Source: Golubevia sp. BC0850
Lineage: Eukaryota; Basidiomycota; Exobasidiomycetes; Golubeviales; Golubeviaceae
NCBI GenBank assembly: GCA_012976225.1
Contig: JAAVVG010000014.1
Span: 186,001 to 250,000 of the forward strand
Length of the DNA stretch: 64,000 nt
Reading direction: 5' to 3'
Within the stretch, counting starts at the first letter, position 1; every line of letters begins with the position of its first letter. Position numbers and translations under genes: made by a program. The notes below the pieces were generated by a model that ran no database searches, had not been told where the DNA came from, and was given only the letters and a program-made list of their open reading frames with translations. Shown piece by piece: positions 35,839 to 47,000 of the stretch.

Positions 35839-36740
35839 ATGTCTTCCTCTTTTCTCTCCGCTATCGCCTCTAGAAGATCCATCTACCAACTTGGACGCAA
35901 GCAAATTTTGTCAGACGCCAAACTTGTTGCTTGTGAGTTTGAAATTTCCTGGTTCTGATCAAAGACTAGAATGATGGCTTGTCTCATCTGATCTCAACTG
36001 AATCTCTCTTCCCTCTGCCTCGTTATACCCTCACTACGATAGTAATCAAAGAAGTCGTCAAACAATCTCCGTCTTCCTTCAACTCCCAAAGCTCCAGGGC
36101 CGTCATCCTACTTGGTAAAGATCACGATGATTACTGGTCAACAACCGTCCCAGACGCTCTCAGAGCTGTAGTCAAGGACGATGAATCGTACAAGCAAGGA
36201 GCCAAGCGCATCGAGGGATTTAGACCAGCGTACGGAACTGTTCTCTTCTTCGAAGAACAAAAGACTACTGAAGAATTCCAGAAGAACGTTCCTGCCTACG
36301 CCCATATGTTTCCTCAATGGGGCACTCACGGGAACGCTATGGCTCAGATCAACACCTGGGTTGCTTTAGAGTTGGAAGGTTACGTGAGTGTCTACTGAGC
36401 AGCTTCGCATCTACGTGCAACTCTTCCCCTTTGCTCTCATACACTGACCTCCTCAACACACTCTTCACCCATCTCATTCTACCAGGGAGCTAACTTGCAA
36501 CACTACGTAAGTCTGAAAAGTTCAGACGCAAGACCGAGTTGCACTTTCTGACCACCATCTTTCTCTCTACCTCTCTCACAGGGAAACTTGACTGAGAAAG
36601 CTCTCAAAGAGAAGTACAATCTACCAGGTTCCTTCCAACTACACGCTGAGCTTGTATTTGGGTCCCCAGAAGGTAAAGCGGGTGACAAAAGCTTCATTAG
36701 CGATGATGAGCGCTTCCGCGTTTTTGGTGCTTCTGAATAG
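35839..36740 (+). CDS. Nitroreductase-family protein, Hbn1/Frm2-like
   Basis: Four exons (35839-35932, 36043-36383, 36486-36506, 36582-36740) give 204 aa, the family's length. Features: SAIASRRSIYQLGRK at the N-terminus (FMN-phosphate binding region), KEVVKQSPSSFNSQSSRAVI, GFRPAYGTVLFFEEQKTTEE, MFPQWGTHGNAMAQINTWVA and, across a 21-nt exon, GANLQHYGNLTE, then SFQLHAELVFGSPEG. These match fungal Hbn1/Frm2 nitroreductase-like proteins, which bind FMN and are linked to lipid signalling and oxidative stress in yeast. A third exon of exactly seven codons is unusual. Substrate unknown. Confidence 0.92.
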
Positions 36741-37268
36741 ATGTCGCATTCTGAGGTCCATTCTAGGCAATGTTTATTTTCCACTTTGTCGCTTCTCTGA
36801 AGCGTTTCCTTCGATTTATTAGACTCGACATGCAATTAGAAAACTCAATCTTTATTCGCATTAGACGCCTCGTAAACTCTTCCTTCCGTTACCTCTTTGT
36901 GTGATCCTGGAAAAGAGAAGGAAGAAGAAACTATGATGATTGGAAGAAAAAAGTTGGACTATTGTTACAAGAAGTTTGAAAGGAGGAGCCTTGGGAGGAA
37001 TGACCAGAAGAACTCAAATGAACAAAGATGTCCCTGCGGCTTGAAAGAACTAGAGACATCTTCAATCACCCAGTGTAGGGATTGAACAGAGTAGAAGATT
37101 TATTTGAAGTTGCTTGGATGAGAAGAGAGAAGAAGAGAAGAGCGCTTGTGCGTATCAAGATTGTTCGTTTGTTTCCTGATCGGTTAATCGAGGAAACGTA
37201 GATCCGCCCTTCTGGGCTCTTGAGGAGGGATTGAAGGGAAAGGAGTAGGACAAGAAGAGGGAGGAGAG
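36741..37268. other. Intergenic between convergent genes
   Basis: 3' flanks of the nitroreductase-like gene and VMA9. An open stretch at 36897-37085 (+) is Lys/Glu/Arg-biased without family features. Nothing else is supported. Confidence 0.5.
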
Positions 37269-38008
37269 TTAGAATGTGGGCGATACGTCTGATGGCCGAG
37301 GAGTTGTTGCCACTTGAATGAAGCCGATGAATAATTTGATTGATAAGTTGAGCAGTATGCTATAGCTGGGTCGTCCGAGGCTTGGCCACTGTACTATCGA
37401 AGTAACAGCATGCAGCTCCGGAGCAGCTGATATTCACCTGAGGGCAAGATTCCCCCTCTCCTATCACGCCTGGACTGAGACGACCGAATGAACAGAACGC
37501 AAGATTTTAAACTCCCTTCCTCGACAGCCTTCTTCAAGAGTCGGCTCCTTGATCTCCACCTTCAACAGCGTTACTCCTGAGAGGGGGTGGGCTCTTGCTC
37601 CCCTTCCCCCTCTTATCTTCCAGTCTGCCTCTCTTCAATCTTCATTCCCACTCAAACCCAATATAGATGAACTTCCCTGCTATCTGCGGGCTCCAAAGAC
37701 TATGAACTTGAGCAAGGATCGTTGCAACTCACTGATCAAAGGATGAAGCTGAGCCATGTAGACTACGAACCACATTGTATAACAACAGACTAGAGTGAGA
37801 GACACCGATGATCGAATTAGACTGTATTAGACATTTCGATTAAGCAAGAGAAAGATGAGAGGAGTGAGCAAGAGTTGATAAGAGACGCTCCTCTCTCTCT
37901 CCCTTGCTCTACTCACACTTGGTTTGGTCCCTTTGGAGTTGCAACCCAGGTTCCGACTCCAGCTCCAGCAGTTGCAATTAAAGCCCAAATAGTTGTCCAG
38001 CCTGACAT
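37269..38008 (-). CDS. VMA9: V-type ATPase subunit e (VMA9)
   Basis: Three exons (38008-37917, 37821-37733, 37312-37269) give 74 aa, matching the ~73 aa of Vma9. The first span (WALIATAGAGVGTWVATPKG) is followed by PNQVLIRSSVSLTLVCCYTM and WFVVYMAQLHPLI, the family hallmarks of this small two-span V0 subunit. Exons 1 and 2 are secure. Exon 3 (MATTPRPSDVSPTF-stop) lies after a 420-nt intron and was chosen because it resembles the APRRSDLRPE-type tail and closes the frame at an AAG acceptor; it is less certain. Role: assembly and function of the proton-pumping V0 sector in vacuole/Golgi membranes. Confidence 0.85.
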
Positions 38009-38157
38009 TCTTTCGACTTGATTAGAATTGTAGTTGGTTCGAATTGAAGAGATCTCAAAAAGCTTGGTTGGATAGCTGGTCGCGTACTCTCAGCTTCATC
38101 AGGAGTTTTGATACCCTCTTCCTTTCTTCCTTCTGAACATTGCCTCCAAATCAAAGA
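38009..38157. promoter_or_regulatory. 149-bp divergent promoter VMA9 / alpha-beta hydrolase
   Basis: The two start codons point away from each other across 149 bp. No recognised element. Confidence 0.45.
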
Positions 38158-39400
38158 ATGTCTACCAAAACAGAGACGAAGATCAATATTCCAATCGAAG
38201 CCGAAGGAAAGGTCATTCAGATAGTCGGGATTCTAGCTCATCATCAAGATCTTCCAACTTCGCCTCCGAGCGAATCCAGACCTTTGGCTTTGATTTGCCA
38301 CGGAGCGTTGGCTCACAAAGATCAGACTTATCATAAGACCTTGGTCAAAGAGTTAGACATTGATTCTTTCAGATTCGATTTTCGGTACGTCAGTGGTCTC
38401 TATCTCATCGGAAGACTTTTGCCCTCTTCCAATTCGATCTGATCTGATCTTCACCCCCTTCTCTCGAAATCCAACAGAGCAAACCACGAATCAGCTGGAT
38501 CCTGGGCCTTTGCTGGTTTCAATGAAGATCTTCAAGACATTATAACTGTACGAGCCTATCTTGCGACTCACTTCAACTATCATATTCAACTACTTGTCGG
38601 ACACTCTAGGGGAGCTCTGGACTGCTTCTCTTACTTAGGACTTTACGCCAACGATTCTTCACCTCCGGAACAACAAATCCCTTACTACGTCTCTCTGGGT
38701 TGCAGATACAACATGGATAGAATCAGAGGCCTCAACAAGCTCTACGCCGAGAGCTTTGCCGAGAAGGGATTCTTTGAGCGAATCGTCAAGGTTGCTGGAC
38801 AAGAGAAAAAAGTCATCATTCATCCACATGATATAGAAGCTTTTGCTACTTGGGACATCGAAGGCTATCTAGCGAACGCTCCCAGTCAAACTGATTAGTG
38901 AGTTGGTTTGGAGCTGACGAAAGTTCTCGCAAAAAAGGTTCCTGACTGATCTTGTATTCTGTATCCTCCAACTTCAGTCTTCTTGTGCATGGATTGCTAG
39001 ATGAGGTTGTACCCGCTGAAGACGTCGCAGGTGTAATGAATCAACTTCAAACTGACGCACGAAGAGTTTCCAAGAGCAGGCTCGGAAGTGTTCAACTCAG
39101 CCTGATCCCCAATGCGGATCACAACTTTAGAGGGCAGTATGTATCACTCGAACTTCGTGAGTTTTTGATCGACCTAGATCCGTATCGGAGGTCTCATCGT
39201 TTCTTCTCTCTCCGTCTCACCCATCCAGCTACCCAGAAGTTGTGTCTCAAATCTGCGATTGGTTCCGCGAACGACGAGCTTTGGATTCTCCTTCTTCGGT
39301 TCTGGCACTTCCAGAAACCGTCGCTAAGGTAGCCCCAACTGAGGGACAATTAGAAGAAACCTGGAGATCTAGCATCGATGCTCACAAGCTTAAACTTTGA
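38158..39400 (+). CDS. Alpha/beta hydrolase, serine-type
   Basis: Four exons (38158-38384, 38478-38897, 38978-39136, 39229-39400) give 325 aa with closed phases. ALICHGALAHKDQTYHKTL holds the oxyanion HG motif; FDFRANHESAGSW crosses the first join; LLVGHSRGALDCFSYLG is the nucleophile elbow (GHSRG); HGLLDEVVPAEDV carries the acid Asp; PNADHNFRG carries the catalytic His. This is a complete triad. Similar small cytosolic hydrolases of fungi are annotated as serine aminopeptidase S33/BD-FAE-like; the substrate is not known. The ATG at 38158 is the first in frame near the leader. Confidence 0.85.
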
Positions 39401-39498
39401 TATCCTTACACATTTGTCCTGTACTCACTTTCTCGCCGCGGTATTCTGGCTATTGGTTCACAAACGGAACTTCGATACAGACTAAGCAGGGATTGTAT

Positions 39499-40554
39499 TC
39501 AACCTTTAAACGTTTTGTCTACATCTTTTCCTTCCACTTTCTTCCCATCCCAGTAGAGAATCGGTCCATCCCCTGCGGCACTCTCCTTCACATTGGTATT
39601 TCTCTCCCATCTGATTTCCATCCTTCCTTGAAGAGGTCCTAGCTTAGACAATAGTGCTTGATTAGCCATCGCAGAGACCAAAACTGGGGTTTCCAATCTC
39701 TCAAGTGGTTCTGAAGATTCCAGTTTCACTTCTTGATCTTTCCCCTGCGACTCTTTCAATTTCTTCTTTCTTTTCCTTGTTCTTTTCGTCGCGAGAGGCG
39801 GTGAATCTGGGGAGTCAATCTTGGAGTCTACATCATTGATTTGAGTGAAATTGAAAGGATTTTGCTCGAAATGTCGGATGAGAGAAGAGTGGAGTGTTTG
39901 ATCAGGAGCTTCTAGATGGATCAAAAGCAAAGGACTCGGAGATGATAAGGCTTGAAGAGCTGATTGTTTCGAAAAACCAGAGGCAGATAATAGGACTCCA
40001 ATGATTCTCGAATCCGTGAGAAAGTCCGATTCTTCTGGGCTTGGCTCTGAACCTTGGGTTTCTTCGGAAGGAAAGGAAGTTGTCCTACTACTTGATCTAT
40101 CCTGTAATTCTGCTCTATGTAAAGTTCCTTCGAATTCCCTGATAATAACAGGTCCTAACTTCTTCGCTTCTGCTTTGCATTGAGCGATGATTCTTAATCT
40201 TCTCCTTCTACCAACTTCTTTATCTTCTGCGCCCCTGCTTTTGATACCTGGATCTTTCTTCTGGGGAATGTACCACCATCCTCGTAAATCTATTCCTCTA
40301 TCACCTGCGCCCCCGACTCTTTGTAATTGAATACCGAACCTTCGATCGAGTAGAAGTGAAGAAGAATGTTCGAAAGCTGTACCTCTGGCTACGGTGGAGG
40401 CGTCTCCTGTTAGAGTGACTTGGCTTGCGGAATTGGTTGATGATCTGAGTGAAGTTGAGCTAAGTATTCGCTTTGAAGAAGAGGTAGAGAATGTCTTCGA
40501 GATTGAGCATGACATTGGCGTGAGAAGACTAAGAAGAAAGTTTTTCATCTTCAT
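39499..40554 (-). CDS. RRG7: RRG7-like mitochondrial protein (DUF2034, PD-(D/E)XK fold)
   Basis: Single exon, 351 aa, convergent with the hydrolase (98 bp between stops). The start may be 40554 or the third Met at 40515; the latter gives a clean presequence (MSCSISKTFSTSSSKRI). The core GTAFEHSSSLLLDRRFGIQL, GGAGDRGIDLRGWW, LRIIAQCKAEAKKLGP and IREFEGTLH matches the Rrg7/DUF2034 family, whose D and Q/E-x-K pattern resembles restriction-endonuclease-like nucleases. A second conserved part is DSRIIGVLLSASGFSKQSAL. Yeast Rrg7 is required for respiratory growth; biochemical activity is unproven. Lys/Arg-rich inserts at ~115 and ~265 are low complexity. Confidence 0.8.
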   Translation of the reverse strand: MKMKNFLLSLLTPMSCSISKTFSTSSSKRILSSTSLRSSTNSASQVTLTGDASTVARGTAFEHSSSLLLDRRFGIQLQRVGGAGDRGIDLRGWWYIPQKKDPGIKSRGAEDKEVGRRRRLRIIAQCKAEAKKLGPVIIREFEGTLHRAELQDRSSSRTTSFPSEETQGSEPSPEESDFLTDSRIIGVLLSASGFSKQSALQALSSPSPLLLIHLEAPDQTLHSSLIRHFEQNPFNFTQINDVDSKIDSPDSPPLATKRTRKRKKKLKESQGKDQEVKLESSEPLERLETPVLVSAMANQALLSKLGPLQGRMEIRWERNTNVKESAAGDGPILYWDGKKVEGKDVDKTFKG

Positions 40555-40573
40555 CTTCCAAAGCCGTACAGCA
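40555..40573. promoter_or_regulatory. 19-bp gap between divergent start codons
   Basis: The RRG7-like start (40554, minus) and the methyltransferase start (40574, plus) are 19 bp apart (58 bp if RRG7 starts at 40515). The two transcripts must overlap at their 5' ends, or each promoter lies inside the other's coding or leader sequence. Inference from layout. Confidence 0.5.
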
Positions 40574-41751
40574 ATGGCCGACTCGTTTCTGACGTACGCA
40601 AATTATGCAGTCTTGGCTTTGGTTTTGACCTCAACAGCTTATCTGCTCTTCTTCAAGTCAGGCAAGAATAGGGAGGCCTACGAGAACATGGACCACCTCG
40701 CCTTGAACACCAGAAGACCCGAGACGGAGTGGCTGAATATGGGAAGCTGGGAGGTGAGTCCGCTGCCTCTTCTCACAGACAAAGGCAAATTATTGAGGTA
40801 GTTCCACCTTCTCTTGACAGGCTACGACGGACTTTCCTACGGCATGCGAGAGTGAGTGAATAGATTCGGTCTTCGTTCTCTCCAAATGCCTCTCATTGAA
40901 TCTCTTGCCTTCTTTCAGATCTTACTCGAAGGGTCCAAGATGCAGCTGAGATCCCACAAGGAGCATGTATTCTAGAAGTAGGACACGGTACTGGAGACTC
41001 TCTTCTTATTCTCGTCAAAGAGCGATCTCCGAAAGTCCTTCACGGTGTCACTTCTCTACCCTGTCATGCAAGGAGAGCTCAAGATCGACTAGCAAAGCTG
41101 TTAGAATCAAAAGAATTGAAAACCTCAAAAGAGTCAACTGAAGCAAAAGTGTGGTGTGGAGATGCTTTGAACTGGTTAAAAACAACTTCTTCTTCGACTT
41201 CAAGTTCTCACAAAGAGCCTCTACCAAAATACGACATCATTATAGCATGCGACTGCGCCTATCATTTCAACACTAGAGAGGAATTCTTCAAACAATCATT
41301 CGCCAGACTTTCTCCAGGAGGGAAGCTTGTTCTATACGACCTCTTCGCCTCCTTCCCCTATCCTGCTTCTTCTTCACTTCCAAACTTCACTCCGTCTCCT
41401 CTACCTGCTCCCACTTCAAGACCATCTATTTTATCTTCGTTTAAAAACTCCTTCATACTGAAATTAGCAAGAGTCCCTTCTAATAACATCATGCCTATCG
41501 CAGAGTATTATTCTCAGTTGCAGAAGATTGGATTCAGTAAAGTTCAAGTTCAAGACATTACCAAAGACAGCTTCGTTGGATTCTCTAAGTTCTTACAGAA
41601 CCTAGGTCTAGGAGAAGAGAAGAACTGGAGAGGAGGTGGGATGATGGAATTGTTTGGCTTGAGAAGCTTTGGAAAGGTTGTTGAAGGTTGGAGCAAAGGT
41701 GGCGAGGATGGGCGCATTAGAGCAGGGATAGTCGTGGCTACAAAAGCGTAG
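40574..41751 (+). CDS. Membrane-anchored SAM-dependent methyltransferase
   Basis: Three exons (40574-40753, 40821-40851, 40919-41751) give 347 aa; exon 2 is 31 nt. One N-terminal membrane span (YAVLALVLTSTAYLLFF) is followed by a cytosolic domain. The SAM site is ILEVGHGTGDSLL (motif I); KYDIIIACDCAYHFNTREEF and LSPGGKLVLYDLFA are motifs II/III of class I methyltransferases. The tail (SQLQKIGFSKVQVQDITKDS) also fits. The pattern of HFNTR plus a sterol/lipid-like C-terminal end suggests a small-molecule or lipid methyltransferase, but the substrate is unknown. The ATG at 40574 directly precedes the hydrophobic anchor. Confidence 0.82.
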
Positions 41752-41995
41752 ATTGTTAGTCAAGGTCTTGCTCAACAGAATTGGAGGAGTTTGAACCATT
41801 TTTTCAAGCCAATCAGTGAATGGTTTATCTCGAAAGCCAGTCGTCGCTTTTTCAAAGGATTTTTGTGCACTTGAGAGTTCGAGGCCATGAAGCTCACAAA
41901 GCTCAAAGCGGGAGAATATGATTGTGATGAAATGAAGAGTAAGTGAGATCGGTACAACACTTCGACTCTCAAAGAGAAACGGCCCTTGATTCCAA

Positions 41996-43560
41996 TTACT
42001 CTTCTGCCAAAGTGAATCTCCCCCTTTCTTGGATGACTTCCCAAGCTCCTTCAATATGTCTGACTTCCGTTCGTGGACTTCCAACGACCAATCGAATGCA
42101 AAAGCCAATCTCTGGCAGAACATTCTGAGTCAAAGCGAACTCATCGGATCTCAATTGAAGATTTGACCAAAACTTTTGATTTAATTCTTCCAGATCCTTG
42201 AATTTACCCAATTTCCCAGTTCCTGGATTCAGCCAGAATACTATGAGAGCCCATCGAGGTGGAGCTACGATCTTGAACATCTCAGAAGAAGTTCTTAGGA
42301 GTTTGTCGAAGTGATTGGAAAGGGACATGCTGGAAAGAGAGCCGGTCACGGATTCAGTAAAGGTGACACACATACGTTCGATTCTAATTTGGTTTCGAAG
42401 AACCCCTTTGCGAGAGTTCTTTGAACTGATCTCTTCTTCAAATGATTCCTAAATCCTTCCAACCCATAACTTCTCAGAACAAACCACATTTTCAAACTTC
42501 TAAACCTTCTTCCAAGTGAAATTTGAAGGTTTCTCAAATCCAAAACCGAACCAGCATCTCCATGTCTAATTCTAAGATATTCAGGTGTGATAGTCAAAGC
42601 TCTCGAAAGAGTTCCTCTATCTCTAACGTGTAGTGGGGAGCAATCGAATTGAACTAAACCCCATTTATGAAGGTTGGTAGAAAAGGAATCTGCAACTTCA
42701 TTGATGGCATCAAAATGTGAAGAAGCTCTGAGTTCCGGAATTGATAAAGCAAAAACTGCGTAGGCAGCATCTATGTGAAGCCAGAGAGTTGGGTGATGTT
42801 TGACTGGGGATGAGAAGAGGCAGATAAGTTACGACTGGTTAGAATCCTTCGTGCCCTCTCTGGAAGAGGTTCAGACTCTCAAAAGCAATCGGATAGAGCT
42901 CACCGATTGAAGTAATCTCAGTAATATCATCCACAGCACCACTCGAAGTTGTTCCCAGGCTTCCAATCAAAAATAAAGGGACATTTTCCAATCTTCTCAT
43001 CTTCTTCCAAAGCTTTCTTCAAAGTTTCACCTCTTGAAGCATAACCATCACTAGATTTGACTTCCAATTCTCTAAATTTCAATCCTAAGATCAAAGCTGC
43101 CTTAATTCCAATAGAAAGACTTTGGGTCGTACCATACATGATCAATTTTCCAGTTTTCTCTGCTCTCGAGGCCGAGGCTTTGTCTTCTCCTGATGTTGTA
43201 GCATCGATTTGAGGTTTTGAATCAGTTTCTACCAAGACATTTTCAGGATCCAAATTTGATTCCTAAGTCTCATCTAGAGACTCGACTTGAGAATCAAGGT
43301 TCTGTTGTTCTCTTTCATTCAGATATGCCCGAAGCCTCTCTCTAGCAGCTATTGCCACTGTTAAAGCAACCTCACTTGCTGATCCTATTATTATTCCGCC
43401 TCCATTCCCGGAAGGAGAAGTAGATTAATCTTTTGATAAAACCAGGGCTTTGGCTAACCAATCTAATTGAATGATTTCTAGTTCTGTGACACTTGGACTT
43501 TACCCTTCTCTGTCCAAGATCATTTGTAAAATAATTCGGAAGATTGATTGAAAGGATGGA
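41996..43560 (-). pseudogene. Decayed aromatic-L-amino-acid-decarboxylase-like gene (group II PLP)
   Basis: Family matches run in order on the minus strand but not in one frame. SPSVTELEIIQLDWLAKAL (~43480) follows a degenerate, shortened N-terminus with a stop. An in-frame stop follows VLSKD (~43420), then GGGIIIGSASEVALTVAIAA, another stop near 43267, KLIMYGTTQSLSIGIKAAL, and a frame change near 42980 before IGSLGTTSSGAVDDITEI. After an intron, LWLHIDAAYAVFALSIPELR and STNLHKWGLVQFDCS (with the PLP lysine), ALTITPEYLRIRHGD and LGRRFRSLKMWFVLRSYG are well preserved. The C-terminus (PPRWALIVFWLNPG, GSPRTEVRHIEGAWEVIQ) needs another frame. At least four lesions indicate a non-functional copy with the 3' half least damaged; assembly error is the alternative. 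Confidence 0.75.
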
Positions 43561-44005
43561 GGCGAAAGGAGAAGAAGAAGAACATCGTAGAGAATATCTT
43601 CGGAGATCGAGGGTGTTCGTTCTTACTTCTTCCAGATGTTCGCCTGGCCTTGCAATCGTTGACGCTGAGGAGAACATGGTTTGAATCACTTCGGGTTGGT
43701 TAGATAGAAAAGATTTGAAGGCTTCTCAGATGGTGAACTGATAAGAGACTCAATTGATAGCGGCAAAAGAGGAGAACTGTGCTCAGAAGCTGGCTGATTG
43801 TGATTTATAAGAGTCAAGACGTTCTACTCTTCTCTTCTTTCCTATCAAACTTTTGACTCAATCGAAGAGTAGAGTAAATAGAAGTTGATCATGGTAAGCA
43901 TTGAATGAATTGAACTTCGGAACAGGCTATATCGGAACAATCGATTAACCTATGTTGTACAAGTAGATATGCTGCTCTTGCATGGATTCAGGATTGTGAC
44001 TCCGT
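43561..44005. other. Intergenic, no gene seen
   Basis: Remains of the decarboxylase N-terminus may extend to about 43677 (MFSSASTIARPGEHLEEV). The rest, up to the NAA25 stop at 44006, shows no coding or repeat signal. Confidence 0.45.
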
Positions 44006-47000
44006 TCACGACAGATTTCCCAACCTTTCCCCCAATTCATTTAAAGTTGCCCCCGATTCGTCTCCCACCTTTTTCACTGTGTTGTTAGAGATCTTCTTGG
44101 CTTCGTCGCCTGCTATCGAGTGCCAATTTGAGATCCAGTCGGACTGCGACAAGAGCAGATCTCTGGATTGAGAAGAAGAGGCGGCTTGAGATCGAGAGAG
44201 AAAATTTGAAGAGATGGACTTGAGAGATGGAAGAACGGTGACTAGTGTTGAAGATATGGATTCGAGTTGAGAAGATCGAGAAAGGATGGAAAGAAGATTG
44301 TAGGCCTAGTGGAGTGAAAAGACAAAGATGCGTGAGATTGGGAAACGCCGGATTTTCAAGACTTCTAAGCAAACTTACCTCCAAAGCGATGTGAGCTTCG
44401 TGGATCATCTTCCAAGGCAAGGTGTCGGGGCTTGAAGATGTGACTGAGGTCTCCCGTTCTTTGAGGAGACGGGAAAAGAGAGAAATAGCACTATGTCAGC
44501 CTCGAAATAAGTTGCTTGAAGTCTAGCTTCGTTCAAGTCCTCACCTTTGAAGAAAGAAACAACAGCACTGGATTGTCCGTCTGAGAATGGTTTTCCTTTC
44601 TCGCTTGAACGTAGAAGCTTGACAATTTTCGAAAGGCTGACTTCGGCTTCAGTAAGCTGAGGTTAGAAGAACAGCGGAAATGTTGAGCGTGAGTGACGAG
44701 TATGGAGAAGCTAAAGAAGTTGAGCACTCACCTCTTCCTGAGAAGACATTTCTCGTTCTTCGATCTCAACTCCGCAGGCTAGAGCAGCTATCTGTAGAGA
44801 GAGGTTGACCCATTGATTCTGTAGAAAAAGAGGAAGAAAGGGACCCGCATCAGAATAGTCAAAGATTGTTAACCAGACCTCTGAATCTTTTGAACGGTTT
44901 CACTCACTCCAGTCTTCTTTCCCATCGACGTCAATTCGTCGATAGATTTTACCCTTTCATCAACAGGCTGATAGGAAGGTATTACAGTGAAATCTCTCTG
45001 ATCAAAACTTTCTCCCTTTTTCAAATCCTCGTCGACTTTCTTGACTATTTTCTTCATTTCCTCCAGCTTGGATTGATCGAACTCCTTGCTTGAAAGTGAG
45101 ACTCGAAGCTTTTCTAAAATAAGGATCTGTTTGTTGATTGATCGATCCAATCGAGAATGGAAGTCAACGAACTCTTCGATCTGGAGAGGAGACATGAGTG
45201 AAGGTTTCAGCTCTTTCCCCCCGCGACGATCCAATCATGCTCGGATTTGTACGAAGCTTTCCCAATCCAACCACCCATTTGGCATCAAGTCCCTTCAACT
45301 TGTTCCAAACTCACCCTAGAATAGGTCCCGAGATCAAAAGCTCTCCCAATCACACCCATGGTTTCCTTTTCATTACTTTCATAAATCTGCATCGAATCTT
45401 CAATTTTCTCTTCTACTTTACTTTTCCTTGTTTTCTTTCCATTTGCCTTACTCTTTCCCTTTTCCTTGTCACCTTCCGTCATCTCTCCTCCAAACATTTC
45501 ACCCCTCTCCAAAATCAAATGACTAAGAGTATCAAACTGCAAAGCCTTGATTCCAACCTGATTGTAATGTTCCAAAGCTTGACCAAAGCATCCTAGCAAC
45601 TTGAAAATCCGAATCGAGAGGATTCTCAGCTGATAGCCCTTGGGTGACTTCTTAGTTGCGAAGTTTAGAAGAGATAGAGCTGAAAGCAGATGAGATTGAG
45701 GTGATGTTGAAACTGAGGAAGCTGCGATGAGACAATGAGCTGCTAGGAGCGCCAAATCATCTGAAGGTTGCATTTCTGTTAGAGGGAGGTGCGAACCTGT
45801 GTAGGGAAGAAGAGAGAGGCAGGGTGGGATTAGAAACAAGTGATGCGATTCAGGAGGGAGAGCAACTTGGATTCGTTTTAAACTTCTTCTTTTCAAGAAC
45901 AAAAAATATCTACTCACCAAACTTCAATCCCTTGAAATAAAGTCCTGCCAACCTCTTGGCATCTTCAATTTCTCCCTCTTCACTAATTTCCACTTTTAAG
46001 ACCCTCTTGAATTTCTCTTCGTTAATCAACAAGCTTAAATCTTTTGAATCTTTAATTTCAGATCCCTCTTTTCTCTCCATAAGCTTTCTGAATTCAACTT
46101 TCTCATCCTTCTCAAGTACAGAAACATAAGGTTTCAAATCCTCAAAGCCACAAGGTTTGGAACCTAAATCTTCAAAATACTTGACACAAAGTTGATGAAG
46201 AGAATTTAAAGATTTGAAAGATTCAGAGTTGTTTGGAACTGAAGTTTTGATCAGTTTAGAAAGTTCCAATTGAGCCAAACGTAAAGAACGATCCACAGGT
46301 GAAGTTGAAAGTAGAAGTGAAAGCAATTGAATGGTGGATTCTATTTGGGTTGAAGATGAATTTCGAAGATGTAATTTTAGAGCAGAAGAAATTAATGAAA
46401 GAAGAGTTGCCCAATTTCGATCCCTGATTGAGATTGTAAAAGGGGGTAGATCATGGTCAGTCACTTTCCCCTTCCCCTCCCATCTCCCTCTTAAGAAAAA
46501 CTTACCCTCCCTCAATCTTCCCTCTACTTTCTTCCCAAACTTGCTCCCACATATCTGAAGCCTTCAAACAATCTTCTCTAACTAATTCCAATCCCATATC
46601 TCTTTTACAAATCCCTCTTGAATTCTCTTGATTTAAAACTTCCAAGGCCTCTTTGAAAAGTTTCTGTTTGACCAAGACTGAACAATAGAGATGTAAGACT
46701 TGATCTGAATTGGAGTTGAGTGGAAAGGTTTTCAGATGAGAAGAAATCATTCTTGTAGAAAGTGGCAGTGAGAGAGATGAACCTGGAGAAGAAGGGGAAT
46801 TGGACAGGATAATGTAGGATTGAATTGACCACCAGAAATATTTTTGATTGTTGAAGAGTTTGAAAAGTTTCAGGGAGACCTGGGAGAAGGGGGAAGTGTT
46901 TTGAAGAGTTCAGAAGAAAGCTCAAGGAGATAGATAGCGAAAGAGCTCTTCAAGACCAGCATTTCCTCTAAAACTGCCAACTGGGAAGTGAGAGTTTATC

